Part shown: piece after piece, positions 16,601 to 24,447 of the stretch
How positions within the stretch are numbered: the stretch's first letter is position 1
How the letters are laid out: each line of letters opens with the position of its first letter
Assembly (NCBI GenBank): GCA_903875225.1
Contig: CAIQVJ010000019.1
Location: 62,001 to 126,000 of the forward strand
DNA length: 64,000 nucleotides
Origin: an uncultured Pseudomonadota bacterium
GTDB taxonomy: Bacteria > Myxococcota_A > UBA796 > SXON01
Reading direction: 5' to 3'
Notes under the pieces: generated by a model
The model's database searches: none
The model's input: the letters and a program-made list of their open reading frames with translations, nothing else
What the model was told of the DNA's origin: nothing
Position numbers and translations under genes: made by a program

Positions 16601-19218
16601 CAGGGTCGGTCGCTCCCTACCGCACTCTCGCCCGTGGCGCAGAGGCCGCGGGTCGGCCCGATCTCGCTGCGCAATCGCTGCGCGCCGGTGGACTGATGGC
16701 CTCGGTGGACGCCATCCGCGTCGGCGCGGCCGAGGGAGTCTTCGAGGCTCTCGCGGGTACGAGCGGCTCGTCGGATCCGGCGCTCGCCCAGGCGGCGATG
16801 CGGCTCCGGGCGTCTCCCGCCGAGGCTGCGCTGGCGCAGCGTGCGCTCGCCGACGCCGCGGTGAACCCGGGCGTTCGCGCAAACCACGCGCGCGTGGCTG
16901 CGACGTTGTTCCGCGTCGCGGGGCAGCTGGATGCCGCGCGTGCCGCATGGGAGCTGGCGCTGCAGGCCCAGCCCTCCTCCCGCGTCGCGTTCGACGGCCT
17001 CCGGGGGGCGCTGATCGCCGTGCGCGATGCAGATGCCCTGCGGCTCCTCTACGCCAACCTGCCCGAGGAGCACCGCTCCGGTCTCGGTGAGGCGCTCGAG
17101 GAAGCGGGCGCCCTGGAGAGTGCCGCTGCGAGCTACCGGGCGGAGCTGGAGAGCGCGAGCGAGCCATTGCCGTGGAGCCTTCGACTGGAGCGGCTCCTTG
17201 TCGCAATGGGGGATTGGAAGGCCGTACTCGACCTCATCAACACCCGCGCGCCGCAGATCTCGGAAGAGCTGCGCGCCGAGGGCGCCGCGCGGTGCCGGTG
17301 GATCCTGGCCGAGAAGATGGCGGGCAGCGACGAGGCCTGGGACTACTACCAGACCCTCCACGCCGCCGATCCCGACAACCGCGAGGTGCTCGAGGCGCTC
17401 GCTCGCATCTCCGGTGCGCGCGGGGAGACAGCGCAGGCCATCTCGTACCTGGAAGATCTCTCTCGCACGGCCGCGAGCCCCAAGGATGCCGCACGGTATC
17501 AGCGCCGTACGGCCGAGGCGTTCGAGGCGGCAGGCAACGCAGAGGCTGCGGGTGCCTCGTATGCCCGTGCCCTCGACCTCGATCCGCAGGATGGCGAGGC
17601 GCTCGCCGGGCTCAAGCGGCTCGGCGAGGCCGCGGGGGACTGGGAGGCCGTGGTTCGCGTACTCGAGCGGACCGCCGCGATCGCGTCCGGTGCCGAGCGC
17701 GTGGAGCGCTATGCCGAGGTCGCCCGGATCTACGAGGAGAAAGCCAAGAATCGTGCGCTGGCCGCAGACGCCTGGCGCAAGGTGCTGGATCTGGCGCCCG
17801 AGGACCAGGAGGCGCTACGCCACCTGCTCGGGCTCTCGGAGGCCGGCCGTGACTGGAGCGGGTTCGTGCAGGTCGCGCAGGCGCTGCTGCCGTTCCTCGA
17901 GGGCCAGGACCGGAGCACGCTGCAGCGCCGGATCGGCGTGATCTTCCACGAGAACCTGCGAAGGGACGACGAGGCGATCCGCTTCTTCGACGCCGCGACG
18001 GGCGGCGCCGTGGTGGATGCCGAAGCGGCGACCATGCTCGAGCGGATCTACACAGGACGCGGGGACTGGGACCGTGCGGTCGATGCCCTGCAGCGCGTGG
18101 CACGGTCGGACGCTGCGCTCCCGGTGCGGGCAGATGCCCTGGCCCGGGCCGCGCGCATGCGCCTGGACATGAACCGCGACCGCAGTGGCGCCTCCGCGCT
18201 GTACGACCGGCTGCTGGAGCTCGATCCCACCCACCACGAGGCCTTGCGCTTCCGCGCCGAGCATCTCTTCGAAGCGGCGCAGTACGCCGCGGCGGCGGAG
18301 ATCTACGAGCAGCTGGAGCCGGTGGAGTCCGCCAGGGATGTGGAGGACTTCGACGAGCAGGTGGACGTCGCGATGTTCTACTACCGCTCGGCGGAAGCCC
18401 TGCGGCGGTCGGGGCGTGGGCCTGAGGCGATGGCGCGGTACGAACGCGCGCTCCAGCTCAATCCCACACACCTGCCCTCGCTGGAGGCCGTGGGGCCGAT
18501 GTACACCGAGGCAGGCCAGTGGCAGCGTGCCGACAAGGTGTTCAAGCAGATCCTGCAGCTCACCGGTGGGCACGGGAACAACGAGCAGTTGGCATCGGTC
18601 TACGCCAACCTCGGCATCGTGGAGCTCAACCTCGGGCAGCCGGACAAGGCGCGCAAGCGCTTCTCCAAGGCGCTGGAGCTGCGCCCCAACGAGGTGCTGG
18701 CGTTGCGGGGGCTCGCCCGGGTGCTGTTCCAGGCGAACGACTGGAACAACCTGCTGAACATCTACAACAACATCATCTACCACACGCAGGAGCCCTCCGA
18801 CGTCGTGGATGCCTACGTAGCGAAGGGCTTCGTGCTCGACGCCCGGCTGCATCTGCCCGACAAGGCGGCACAGCACTTCGAGAAGGGTCTCGCGTTCGAC
18901 GGGAACCAGCCCACCACCCTCCTGCGTCTCGCCGAGCTGGCGCTGCGCCGACAGGATTGGCCGGAGGCGGCGAGCATCTCGGAGCGCGGACTGGTGATCG
19001 CGGCCCTGGGGACCATCGAGCGTGGCTGCCTGCTCCTGGTGAAGGCGATCGCCTATCAGGCGTGTGGAGATGCCGACGCCGCCGCCGAAGGGTGGGGCGA
19101 GGCCTGCGCGCAGCACGAGTCGGTGGCCGACATGCTCGCCGGGACGACGATCGCGAGTCCGGACGAGGCACACAGCCGGCTGCGTGAGCGGCTGCAGGCG
19201 AACCTGAAATTCGCGTGA
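13654..19218 (+). CDS. Giant Ala/Glu-rich coiled-coil and TPR protein
   Basis: An 1854-residue cytosolic scaffold. Residues 1-30 contain an acidic motif (SFGALEDDFFSAGGW). Residues 36-225 form a long Ala/Glu/Arg heptad-like helix with repeated EAARAEAAR units, a probable coiled coil or single helix. From about residue 290 to the end the chain is made of TPR-like helical hairpins. Clear examples are AAASAYEALGAVTPNAAEAE, ARLYYERVLELAPGYLPVLE and AMARYERALQLNPTHLPSLE. There is no signal peptide and no enzyme motif. The ATG has GGAG six bases upstream. The stop overlaps the next gene's GTG as GTGA, so the methyltransferase-like gene is translationally coupled. Such proteins organise multi-protein assemblies such as polarity or motility complexes, but which one is not evident here. 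Confidence 0.88.
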   Translation: MSKKKEPQDASFGALEDDFFSAGGWGEEDDGGEAARVEAAKADALLKEQAKAAAAKAEAEKAEAAKVEAAKAEAARIEAGQAEAARAEAARIEAAQAEAARAEAARLEAERAAAAEAERTEAARVAEESRKAREQSDVFKKKSAKERRADEARRAEDALISAAEEAERTRAEAEASEMAEMRRVEAARVAREEEELRVAQEAVDRELAARIAELARLEAEAHPSPVTMPVSRARPNPTLVFDPEALQAQLNDAPPEDAETQMEPGLAAVMESQPEPEPAAVVTPQAPIVSGEGSWTEALALLRQEAERASGARRIVLCTAAAHFARTRLNVASDALVLLDLAGVGTRTKGEGRGDAAYWLERARALEALGDRAAAASAYEALGAVTPNAAEAEVEAAKLHVATGAEDAVMAALSRALSHGEDASALSLLVEVQRRRSDPVLPESLARLAALQVGPVAAGLLVERAHLLARSPGAVDAWRAARAADPANAMALTGLDGALREAGDWAGLAALYESEAARLGADASLAEATRAAESAWWWARAARVYRGQVFRNDEASRCFAAAVAASPGSAGLRHEQQAHLAEAKDTSGLIAALKDEITTLQGPARAFALFRLAREVEASDWASACALYMEAADEPSAAPAAEAALRLLHKAGRWQETVDFLIRRAARLHDPSLLVTAWYRAGETAEGPLGDLPNARLYYERVLELAPGYLPVLEALERVYHRSGAWAELAAVYEQRSLLAEEPVGAALQRHRAGATYEIRLNNVARAKEAYRLVLANVPDFSPSIDAYARLLETDGEWVELGRVLRAAAASTRDGMESVSLYYRAARVLADHSDDIEGARVCLRKALEASPGFLPAVLLLKDLAANSGDMAELLNLERAHADMGEDLDRRHWRLLAAADFALSIGEDANVLAGTVLREEAAGDSAARRAAVEVMERTALRSGDAETLARLYGDASAWVRLAEVASEAGDGAELLRAVNGAIAAGSVAPYRTLARGAEAAGRPDLAAQSLRAGGLMASVDAIRVGAAEGVFEALAGTSGSSDPALAQAAMRLRASPAEAALAQRALADAAVNPGVRANHARVAATLFRVAGQLDAARAAWELALQAQPSSRVAFDGLRGALIAVRDADALRLLYANLPEEHRSGLGEALEEAGALESAAASYRAELESASEPLPWSLRLERLLVAMGDWKAVLDLINTRAPQISEELRAEGAARCRWILAEKMAGSDEAWDYYQTLHAADPDNREVLEALARISGARGETAQAISYLEDLSRTAASPKDAARYQRRTAEAFEAAGNAEAAGASYARALDLDPQDGEALAGLKRLGEAAGDWEAVVRVLERTAAIASGAERVERYAEVARIYEEKAKNRALAADAWRKVLDLAPEDQEALRHLLGLSEAGRDWSGFVQVAQALLPFLEGQDRSTLQRRIGVIFHENLRRDDEAIRFFDAATGGAVVDAEAATMLERIYTGRGDWDRAVDALQRVARSDAALPVRADALARAARMRLDMNRDRSGASALYDRLLELDPTHHEALRFRAEHLFEAAQYAAAAEIYEQLEPVESARDVEDFDEQVDVAMFYYRSAEALRRSGRGPEAMARYERALQLNPTHLPSLEAVGPMYTEAGQWQRADKVFKQILQLTGGHGNNEQLASVYANLGIVELNLGQPDKARKRFSKALELRPNEVLALRGLARVLFQANDWNNLLNIYNNIIYHTQEPSDVVDAYVAKGFVLDARLHLPDKAAQHFEKGLAFDGNQPTTLLRLAELALRRQDWPEAASISERGLVIAALGTIERGCLLLVKAIAYQACGDADAAAEGWGEACAQHESVADMLAGTTIASPDEAHSRLRERLQANLKFA
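13759..13993. repeat. Low-complexity Ala/Glu-coding repeat
   Basis: Near-tandem GAGGCTGCGAAGG-type units encode the EAAKAEA/EAARAEA stretch of the TPR protein. The repeat is imperfect but keeps frame. It explains the many long antisense open frames here. Confidence 0.7.
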
Positions 19219-19787
19219 GCGTGGCGGAGTCCCCAGCTGCTGAGCGGCTGGGGGGCTGGCTGTTCCGCAACCGAGGATGGCTCCCGGTGCCGCTCCTGGT
19301 CGGGATGGTGCTGTCGGAGCCCGGATTCCCGATTCCGGGGCTTGGCCTGCTCGCCGCTGGGGAGGCCATCCGGCTCTGGGCGGTCGGGCACATCGGGCTG
19401 CCCAGTCGGACCCGGGGGGATGGCGCCACGCGGGTGGTGGACAGCGGGCCGTACGCCCTCGTTCGAAATCCACTCTACGTCGGCAACATCCTGATGTTCA
19501 CGGGCCTGGGCGTCATGGCATGGCCGTGGGTCGCCCTGGCTGGACCCCTGCTCGCACTGGAGTACCACTTCATCGTGCGCTGGGAGGAGTCCAACCTGAC
19601 AACCAGGCTGGGGGAGCCCTATGCGGACTACCTCCGCCGCGTGCCCAGGTGGTTTCCGCGCTGGGGCCCCGGCGTGGTGGCTCCGTGGGATGCGGGCAAA
19701 GCGCTCCGGAGCGAGCGGAGCACGCTGGTCGCCCTCGCCGCCGTTCTCTGCACATGGTTCCTCGTTCACGGGATCCAGCGGGTGTAA
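19215..19787 (+). CDS. Isoprenylcysteine/phospholipid methyltransferase-like membrane protein
   Basis: A 190-residue integral membrane protein of the ICMT/PEMT fold. The family core is present: SGPYALVRNPLYVGNIL, a hydrophobic helix, then a Glu-containing helix and EPYADYLRRVPRWFP near the end. In this family the motif binds S-adenosylmethionine and methylates a lipid or a membrane-bound thiol/carboxyl. Four or five hydrophobic segments are visible. The GTG start overlaps the stop of the giant TPR gene by four bases. The substrate cannot be told, because bacterial members are very diverse. Confidence 0.8.
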   Translation: MSVAESPAAERLGGWLFRNRGWLPVPLLVGMVLSEPGFPIPGLGLLAAGEAIRLWAVGHIGLPSRTRGDGATRVVDSGPYALVRNPLYVGNILMFTGLGVMAWPWVALAGPLLALEYHFIVRWEESNLTTRLGEPYADYLRRVPRWFPRWGPGVVAPWDAGKALRSERSTLVALAAVLCTWFLVHGIQRV

Positions 19788-19853
19788 AGCGGCGTTCTGC
19801 TGCGGCTGGGGCCGCCCGATCCGGCCCGCCGAGCCGCCCCCCTCCGTCGATCG

Positions 19854-21209
19854 GTGGACTTTCGGGAAAGCGTGCTACGTTTCAACCCTGAGGCTCTGGA
19901 TTTGGAACGCTCCTCCCGTCTCCGCAAATACCACCGGAAGGACTACACGCAGAGCGTGGACTTCCCGGTGGAGATTGTGGGCCGGGATGGCCGGGTTCGT
20001 CGGTACTCGTACGACGAGTCGGTGCGGCTCTACCAGCGGCGGATCCGCTCCGCGATCGCGCGGCTGGACGATGCCGAGCTGGTCGATGCCGAGGTCCGGC
20101 ACTGCAAGCTGCGCATCGAGCAGCTTCGGCGCAGCTACCTCGAGCAGCAGGGGGAGGGGCCCGGGGACGGCGAGGTGGTCGGCACGCTGCTGGGGGCGGA
20201 GGTGTACGCGTTCCTGGCCCGGCAGGGGATCGAGGGGCTGGACCTCGGCAGCCTGAAGCTGCTCGCGAGCGGCAACGGAGACACGCTGTGGGTGGGCACG
20301 CAGGCCGGTCGGGCGTTCATGGTCTACGCCTGGAGGATGGACAAGGAGTCCGGGCGGCTCGGGTTCAATCGCCAGCGGCGGCTGCTCGGCGTGGTGCCGG
20401 ACCACGATGAAGCAGGCGGGCAGGGCGAGGGCGCGGAGCGGCTCTTCGCGGTCTGGGAGACGCCCGAGGTCGGCGTGCTGCTGGCCGGCGAGGGGCCCTG
20501 GATCGGCTCTCCTGTGGAGCCTGGCGCCGGGGAGGGGGAGATCGAGGTGGCGGAAGGGCCTGCCGAAGCTGTAGCGATGCGGGCGTTGAAGGAGGGGAAC
20601 ATCGGGGATGCGCTCCGGATCTTCGAGGAGGGCATGGAACAGGCGCCGCTCCAGCCCGGCCTCGCGCTGGCCGCGGCCGCCGTGGCGCTGCTGGACCAGC
20701 AGGTGGAACGCGCCCGGTTCGCGGCGAGCTACGGGCTCCTCCACGCTCCGGCGGGGGACCGTACCCGGTCGCTCCTCTCCGCGATGCTCGGACTCGCGCT
20801 GTACAGGATGCACGAGCCGGGTCCGGCGCGCGAGGCGGTCCGCGCCGCCCGGAGCACCCCGCTTGCCCACGCCGTGGGGCTCCTGCTGGAGCTCACCCGT
20901 TTTCGGGTGCTGGGGCTCCTGGAGGCCCCACCCGAGGCCGGTCCGGGCCTGCGCGCGTTGGCCTGGGTCCGCGCGTGGGGTCTGCGGTGGTGCGGCGGTG
21001 CGGTGGCCGGATCAGCCGCGCTCGGGGCTGCTTCGGCAGCGATGGCGCCGCTGAACGGCACGCTGGCCCTCGCGCTCGCCGTGTTGGCCCTCGGGGTGCC
21101 CGTCGCCGTGCTGGTGAGGCTCTCGGTCTACGCGGGCCGGATCCTGCGCGCTGAGGATGAGCCCGGCCTGCTGCTGGGCATGGAGCTGCTGGGCGCGAAG
21201 GCGCGCTGA
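19854..21209 (+). CDS. Unrecognised protein with C-terminal membrane helices
   Basis: A 451-residue protein of unknown family. The first 110 residues are charged and helical. Residues 115-240 look strand-rich (LGSLKLLASGNGDTLWVG, RLFAVWETPEVGVLL). Residues 245-330 resemble a pair of TPR-type helical hairpins (MRALKEGNIGDALRIFEEGM). Two hydrophobic helices lie at about 375-425. It probably sits in the inner membrane with a cytosolic sensor or scaffold part. The GTG start has no strong ribosome-binding site. It follows the methyltransferase-like gene on the same strand by 66 bases and converges with the DUF4340 gene. Confidence 0.7.
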   Translation: MDFRESVLRFNPEALDLERSSRLRKYHRKDYTQSVDFPVEIVGRDGRVRRYSYDESVRLYQRRIRSAIARLDDAELVDAEVRHCKLRIEQLRRSYLEQQGEGPGDGEVVGTLLGAEVYAFLARQGIEGLDLGSLKLLASGNGDTLWVGTQAGRAFMVYAWRMDKESGRLGFNRQRRLLGVVPDHDEAGGQGEGAERLFAVWETPEVGVLLAGEGPWIGSPVEPGAGEGEIEVAEGPAEAVAMRALKEGNIGDALRIFEEGMEQAPLQPGLALAAAAVALLDQQVERARFAASYGLLHAPAGDRTRSLLSAMLGLALYRMHEPGPAREAVRAARSTPLAHAVGLLLELTRFRVLGLLEAPPEAGPGLRALAWVRAWGLRWCGGAVAGSAALGAASAAMAPLNGTLALALAVLALGVPVAVLVRLSVYAGRILRAEDEPGLLLGMELLGAKAR

Positions 21210-21225
21210 ACGCCCGGGGGGCGGC

Positions 21226-22608
21226 CTACTGGGCCCCCTTCATTCCCCTCAGCATCTCCTCGAGGCCCTGCATGTCCTCTCCGCCTTCGGGCGCCGGGGG
21301 CCTCTCCGCCCGAGGAGGCGGCAGTGTGCCGCGGGCCACCCCGAGGATGACATCCAGATCGGCCTGGGCGACCGAGAACGCGGGGCCGCCGGCGGCGTCT
21401 TTCGCGACGCGGGCGTTTTCCACGAGGTCCCCGAGGCTCACCGCCTCGGTGTGCGGGGTGCCGCCCTGCGTCTGCGTGAGCGTGATGGAACCCCACCCGC
21501 TCGCCGAGCCCGTCGGGGCCGCCGCGCGGTCGGCGTGCGTCTGGTTGAGCTGCTGGAGCAGGCCGTCCGCGTACGTGATCGGCTTGCCGTCGGCGTCGGT
21601 CCAGGCCGAGTCCTTGCGCGTGAACGTGGCCTTGTAGTCGCCGAGCACCAGCGCGATGGTGTCGACCTGGTAGGCGTTCACCGTCATGAGCGCCGTTCCC
21701 GCCCACCCCTCGAGCTTGACCAGGTCGTTCACCGTGGCCGGCACGTTGGCGAGCGGGCCCGAACCCTTCACCGTGGTGCTGGCGGCATCGCCCTCCCCGG
21801 CGGTCTCGCCGATGGCGAGCGTGTGCGTGCCGTCTGCATCCTCGACGGTGAGCGTCGCCGTGGGCTTGAGGTCGGCCGGGCCCTCGTCCACGAAGCTGTC
21901 CGCGCGGAGCATGTCCGCCTTCTGCAGCCAGTCGCTCACGGCGCTCTCGTCCACGCGCGGCCCCTCGTCGCCCTGCCACCAGCCGTGGTCGTCCTTGCGG
22001 AGCACCACGCGCTGGTCGCCGCGGTCGATCTGGATGCGCCGAGTGGTGCCCGAGGAGATGGTCCACACCGCCTTGCTGCGGAAGTCGTCCACGCCGCGAT
22101 GCGCGAGGTCCAGATGGGTCTGGGCGACCCCGACCGGCCCGCCCTCCGCGGTCTGCACGTAGGTCCCGTAGCCGACCGTCGTGGCCTTGCCGACGTAGAC
22201 CGTCCAGGTGCGGCCGTCCGCCGCTCCGAACGTGACCACCGCCCGCCCGGCCGGATCCAGGCCGTAGCCGACGGGATCCCCGGTGAGCGTGCGCTCGTCC
22301 ACGAGCACCGGGTCGAACCGGTCCACGATCTCGCTCACCTTGCGCTCGTCGATGGGCACCTGCTTGGGCGCCACCATCGCCCAGGTGCTCCCCGACTTCT
22401 CGAACTTCACCTCGTCGCCGTTGCCGTCCTTGACGGAGAGGGTGTTCACCTCTTCGGGCTTGTAGTCCACGAGCTCATGGGTCGAGGGAGCGTCGGGATC
22501 GTCACTGTGCTTCTTGCCACCGTTCTGCTGGTTGTCGATCGCGATGGCCGCGATGATGGCGAGCAGGACGACCGCGAGGATGGTGAGGAGGCGATTCTGA
22601 CGTTCCAT
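21226..22608 (-). CDS. DUF4340-family membrane-anchored periplasmic protein
   Basis: A 460-residue protein with a single N-terminal transmembrane helix (about residues 7-24) and a repetitive extracytoplasmic region. The repeats are typical of DUF4340: LVDYKPEEVNTLSVKDGNG, a Trp-containing strand, EIVDRF, then a GYGLDPAGRAVVTFG motif. In many bacteria DUF4340 genes sit beside GldG-like ABC components and are thought to work in envelope transport or gliding-type machines, but no such partner is adjacent here. The C-terminal 30 residues are Pro/Arg/Glu-rich followed by a Met-rich helix. The start is the ATG at 22606-22608, divergent from grpE. Confidence 0.8.
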   Translation of the reverse strand: MERQNRLLTILAVVLLAIIAAIAIDNQQNGGKKHSDDPDAPSTHELVDYKPEEVNTLSVKDGNGDEVKFEKSGSTWAMVAPKQVPIDERKVSEIVDRFDPVLVDERTLTGDPVGYGLDPAGRAVVTFGAADGRTWTVYVGKATTVGYGTYVQTAEGGPVGVAQTHLDLAHRGVDDFRSKAVWTISSGTTRRIQIDRGDQRVVLRKDDHGWWQGDEGPRVDESAVSDWLQKADMLRADSFVDEGPADLKPTATLTVEDADGTHTLAIGETAGEGDAASTTVKGSGPLANVPATVNDLVKLEGWAGTALMTVNAYQVDTIALVLGDYKATFTRKDSAWTDADGKPITYADGLLQQLNQTHADRAAAPTGSASGWGSITLTQTQGGTPHTEAVSLGDLVENARVAKDAAGGPAFSVAQADLDVILGVARGTLPPPRAERPPAPEGGEDMQGLEEMLRGMKGAQ

Positions 22609-22685
22609 GAGTATCGGCCGGTGGGCGGGCAGTTGACGGGAGTGGCGCGGTGCCTATCCTCGGCCCATCTTCCCGGGCATCCCCG

Positions 22686-23276
22686 ATGAGCGCATCGCGA
22701 CAAGATGAGATGGATTCTGAAACCACGGCAGGGCCGGCGGGCGGCGCCCCCGAGGGCGAAGAGCCCACCGTGCTCCTGGTCGACCCTCGCGTCGAGCAGT
22801 TGCAGGCCCAGCTGGCCGATCTCACGGCGCGCTTCTCCGAGAACGAGGCCCGGCTGCGGCAGGTGAGCTCGGCGTACCGGCAGAAAGTCGAGGAGATCGA
22901 CTCCATCAAGGACCGGCTCTCGCGGCAGGCTGCCGTGCAGGAAGAGGTGCGGCGCGGTGAGGTGGTCGAGAGCCTGTTCGACCCGGTGGAAAACCTGCAC
23001 CGATCGCTGGAGTCCGTGAAGGGCACGGCGGCGGAGGATGGGCTCCGCATGGTGCACCAGCAGTTCATGACCGCGCTCGGCCGGCTCGGCCTGCAGGAGG
23101 TCCCGGGAGCGGGGCACAAATTCGATCCGAACCTGCACGAGGCGATCGCCACGATGCCCGTGACCGACGTGAGCCAGGACAACGTGGTGATGAACGTTTT
23201 TTCGACGGGATTCCGCATCGGAACGCGCCTGATCCGGCCCGCGCGTGTCATCATCGGGGCTTTCCAGGAGAGCTAG
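22686..23276 (+). CDS. grpE: GrpE-type nucleotide exchange factor
   Basis: A protein of about 196 residues that should release ADP from DnaK/Hsp70. The C-terminal half carries the family signature: FDPNLHEAIATMPV, then NVFSTGFRIGTRLIRPARVIIG, the beta-domain that contacts the Hsp70 ATPase. A long helix (residues about 40-110) gives the dimer stalk. The start is uncertain: an upstream ATG at 22650 and an internal one at 22707 are also in frame, and none has a strong ribosome-binding site. The stop codon directly abuts the ATG of the GTPase, so the two are cotranscribed. No dnaK or dnaJ is nearby, so this may be a second or specialised GrpE. Confidence 0.88.
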   Translation: MSASRQDEMDSETTAGPAGGAPEGEEPTVLLVDPRVEQLQAQLADLTARFSENEARLRQVSSAYRQKVEEIDSIKDRLSRQAAVQEEVRRGEVVESLFDPVENLHRSLESVKGTAAEDGLRMVHQQFMTALGRLGLQEVPGAGHKFDPNLHEAIATMPVTDVSQDNVVMNVFSTGFRIGTRLIRPARVIIGAFQES

Positions 23277-24386
23277 ATGGCCGACCCCGACACGCTGCCG
23301 GTCCTTGCACCGGACAGCATCGCTGCGATCGTTCGCCGCGAGGGCACGATCGCGTGGGAACAGACGAGCGCGGAGCTGGCGAGCTCCCTCCGTGCGCGGC
23401 TCACGCTTGCCTTCCTGGGGTCCGCGAGCTCCGGGAAGGACAGCGCCATCCGTGCGATCTTCGGGGTCGACTTCGGGGAGATCTCGCCGATCCCCGGCTC
23501 GACCTCCACGCTCAAGGTGATCCCGCTCGACGACGCCGGCCAGGTCCTGCTCGTGAACGCTCCTGGGTTCGGGGACGTGCGGGCCGACGTGGACGCCATC
23601 GCGCGCAAGGTGCTCGATGACCTCGATGTGATCGTCTACGTCGTGAACTCGGAGGGCGGGGCGACGATCGACGAGCGTCGCGACCTCGATGCGATCCGCG
23701 CCCGCGCCCGGCCCGTGCTCGTGTGCCTGAACAAGATCGATCTCATCCGACCCCGGGATCGGGAGAGCTTCATCGTCGCGACGCTGGAGCAGCTCGGCGT
23801 GGACCGCAAGGACTGCGTGATCGCCGCGTTCGACCCCCTGCCGCAGCTCTCCCCCGAGCCCATCGGCGTGGCGGACGCCACGGCCTGGATCTATGACCAG
23901 CTGGCGGAGAGTGGCAAGGCGCTCATGTTCGCAAAGCAGCTGCGAAACAAGGCGCAGGCGTGCGAGCCGATCATCCAGGCGGCTGCCAGGCGCGCTTCGG
24001 TCGCCGGAGCGATCCCCGTGCCCGGTGCGGACCTCGCCATCGTGACGGCGATCCAGGTCAAGCTGATCCGGGATCTCGCCGCGGTGCACGGTGCGGACAT
24101 CGACAAGGAGGTCGCGCTCTTCATCATCGGCGAGCTCCTCTCCGGCGGGATGCGGGGGTTCGTCCGCTGGGGCGCCGAGGCGTTGAAGGCCGCCGGCTGG
24201 ATCCCCGGGACGCAGCTCGTCGAGGCCGCCATCCTCGGGATCGGCGCGCTGGTCTCCGGCGCCACGACGTACGGAGTCGGCAAGGCGGCCGTCCAGTACT
24301 TCCAGTCCGGGCGCACCCTCGATTCATCGGCCTTGCGCGTCGTGTTCGACGCGGCAGCCTGGGACTACAAACGCCGACGGGAATGA
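23277..24386 (+). CDS. Era-like GTPase with DUF697-type C-terminus
   Basis: A 369-residue GTPase of the dynamin/Era-like group. Visible motifs are G1 FLGSASSGKDSAIRAIFG, a threonine switch region (PGSTSTLK), G3 variant VNAPGFGD and G4 NKID. The P-loop has GKD where GK[ST] is expected, so the Mg-binding hydroxyl residue is missing or replaced. The G3 motif has Asn in place of the usual Asp. About residues 220-345 form a hydrophobic helical domain (VAGAIPVPGADLAIVTAIQ, a DUF697-like motif) that may insert in or lie on the membrane. It is immediately downstream of grpE. The role is unknown; stress signalling or membrane remodelling is conceivable. GTP hydrolysis should be regarded as uncertain. 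Confidence 0.82.
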   Translation: MADPDTLPVLAPDSIAAIVRREGTIAWEQTSAELASSLRARLTLAFLGSASSGKDSAIRAIFGVDFGEISPIPGSTSTLKVIPLDDAGQVLLVNAPGFGDVRADVDAIARKVLDDLDVIVYVVNSEGGATIDERRDLDAIRARARPVLVCLNKIDLIRPRDRESFIVATLEQLGVDRKDCVIAAFDPLPQLSPEPIGVADATAWIYDQLAESGKALMFAKQLRNKAQACEPIIQAAARRASVAGAIPVPGADLAIVTAIQVKLIRDLAAVHGADIDKEVALFIIGELLSGGMRGFVRWGAEALKAAGWIPGTQLVEAAILGIGALVSGATTYGVGKAAVQYFQSGRTLDSSALRVVFDAAAWDYKRRRE

Positions 24387-24392
24387 CAAACC

Positions 24393-24411
24393 CTGTCGGC
24401 CGCAACAGGTG
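24393..24411 (+). terminator. Weak hairpin after the GTPase gene
   Basis: CCTGT-CGGCCGCA-ACAGG forms a five-base stem shortly after the GTPase stop, within the 61-base gap before the phosphatase-like lipoprotein. There is no T-run. It may be a weak terminator or nothing. Confidence 0.2.
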
Positions 24412-24447
24412 ACAGCCACGCCATACTCAGGCTAATCAAGAGGCCTT

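Noticed and set aside
12400..17361. A very long minus-strand open frame (over 1600 codons) opposite the TPR gene
   Set aside because: It is antisense to a well-supported TPR protein with a good ribosome-binding site. Its sequence is Arg/Gly/His/Leu-rich in the way of frame shadows in GC-rich DNA, with no domain or start signal.
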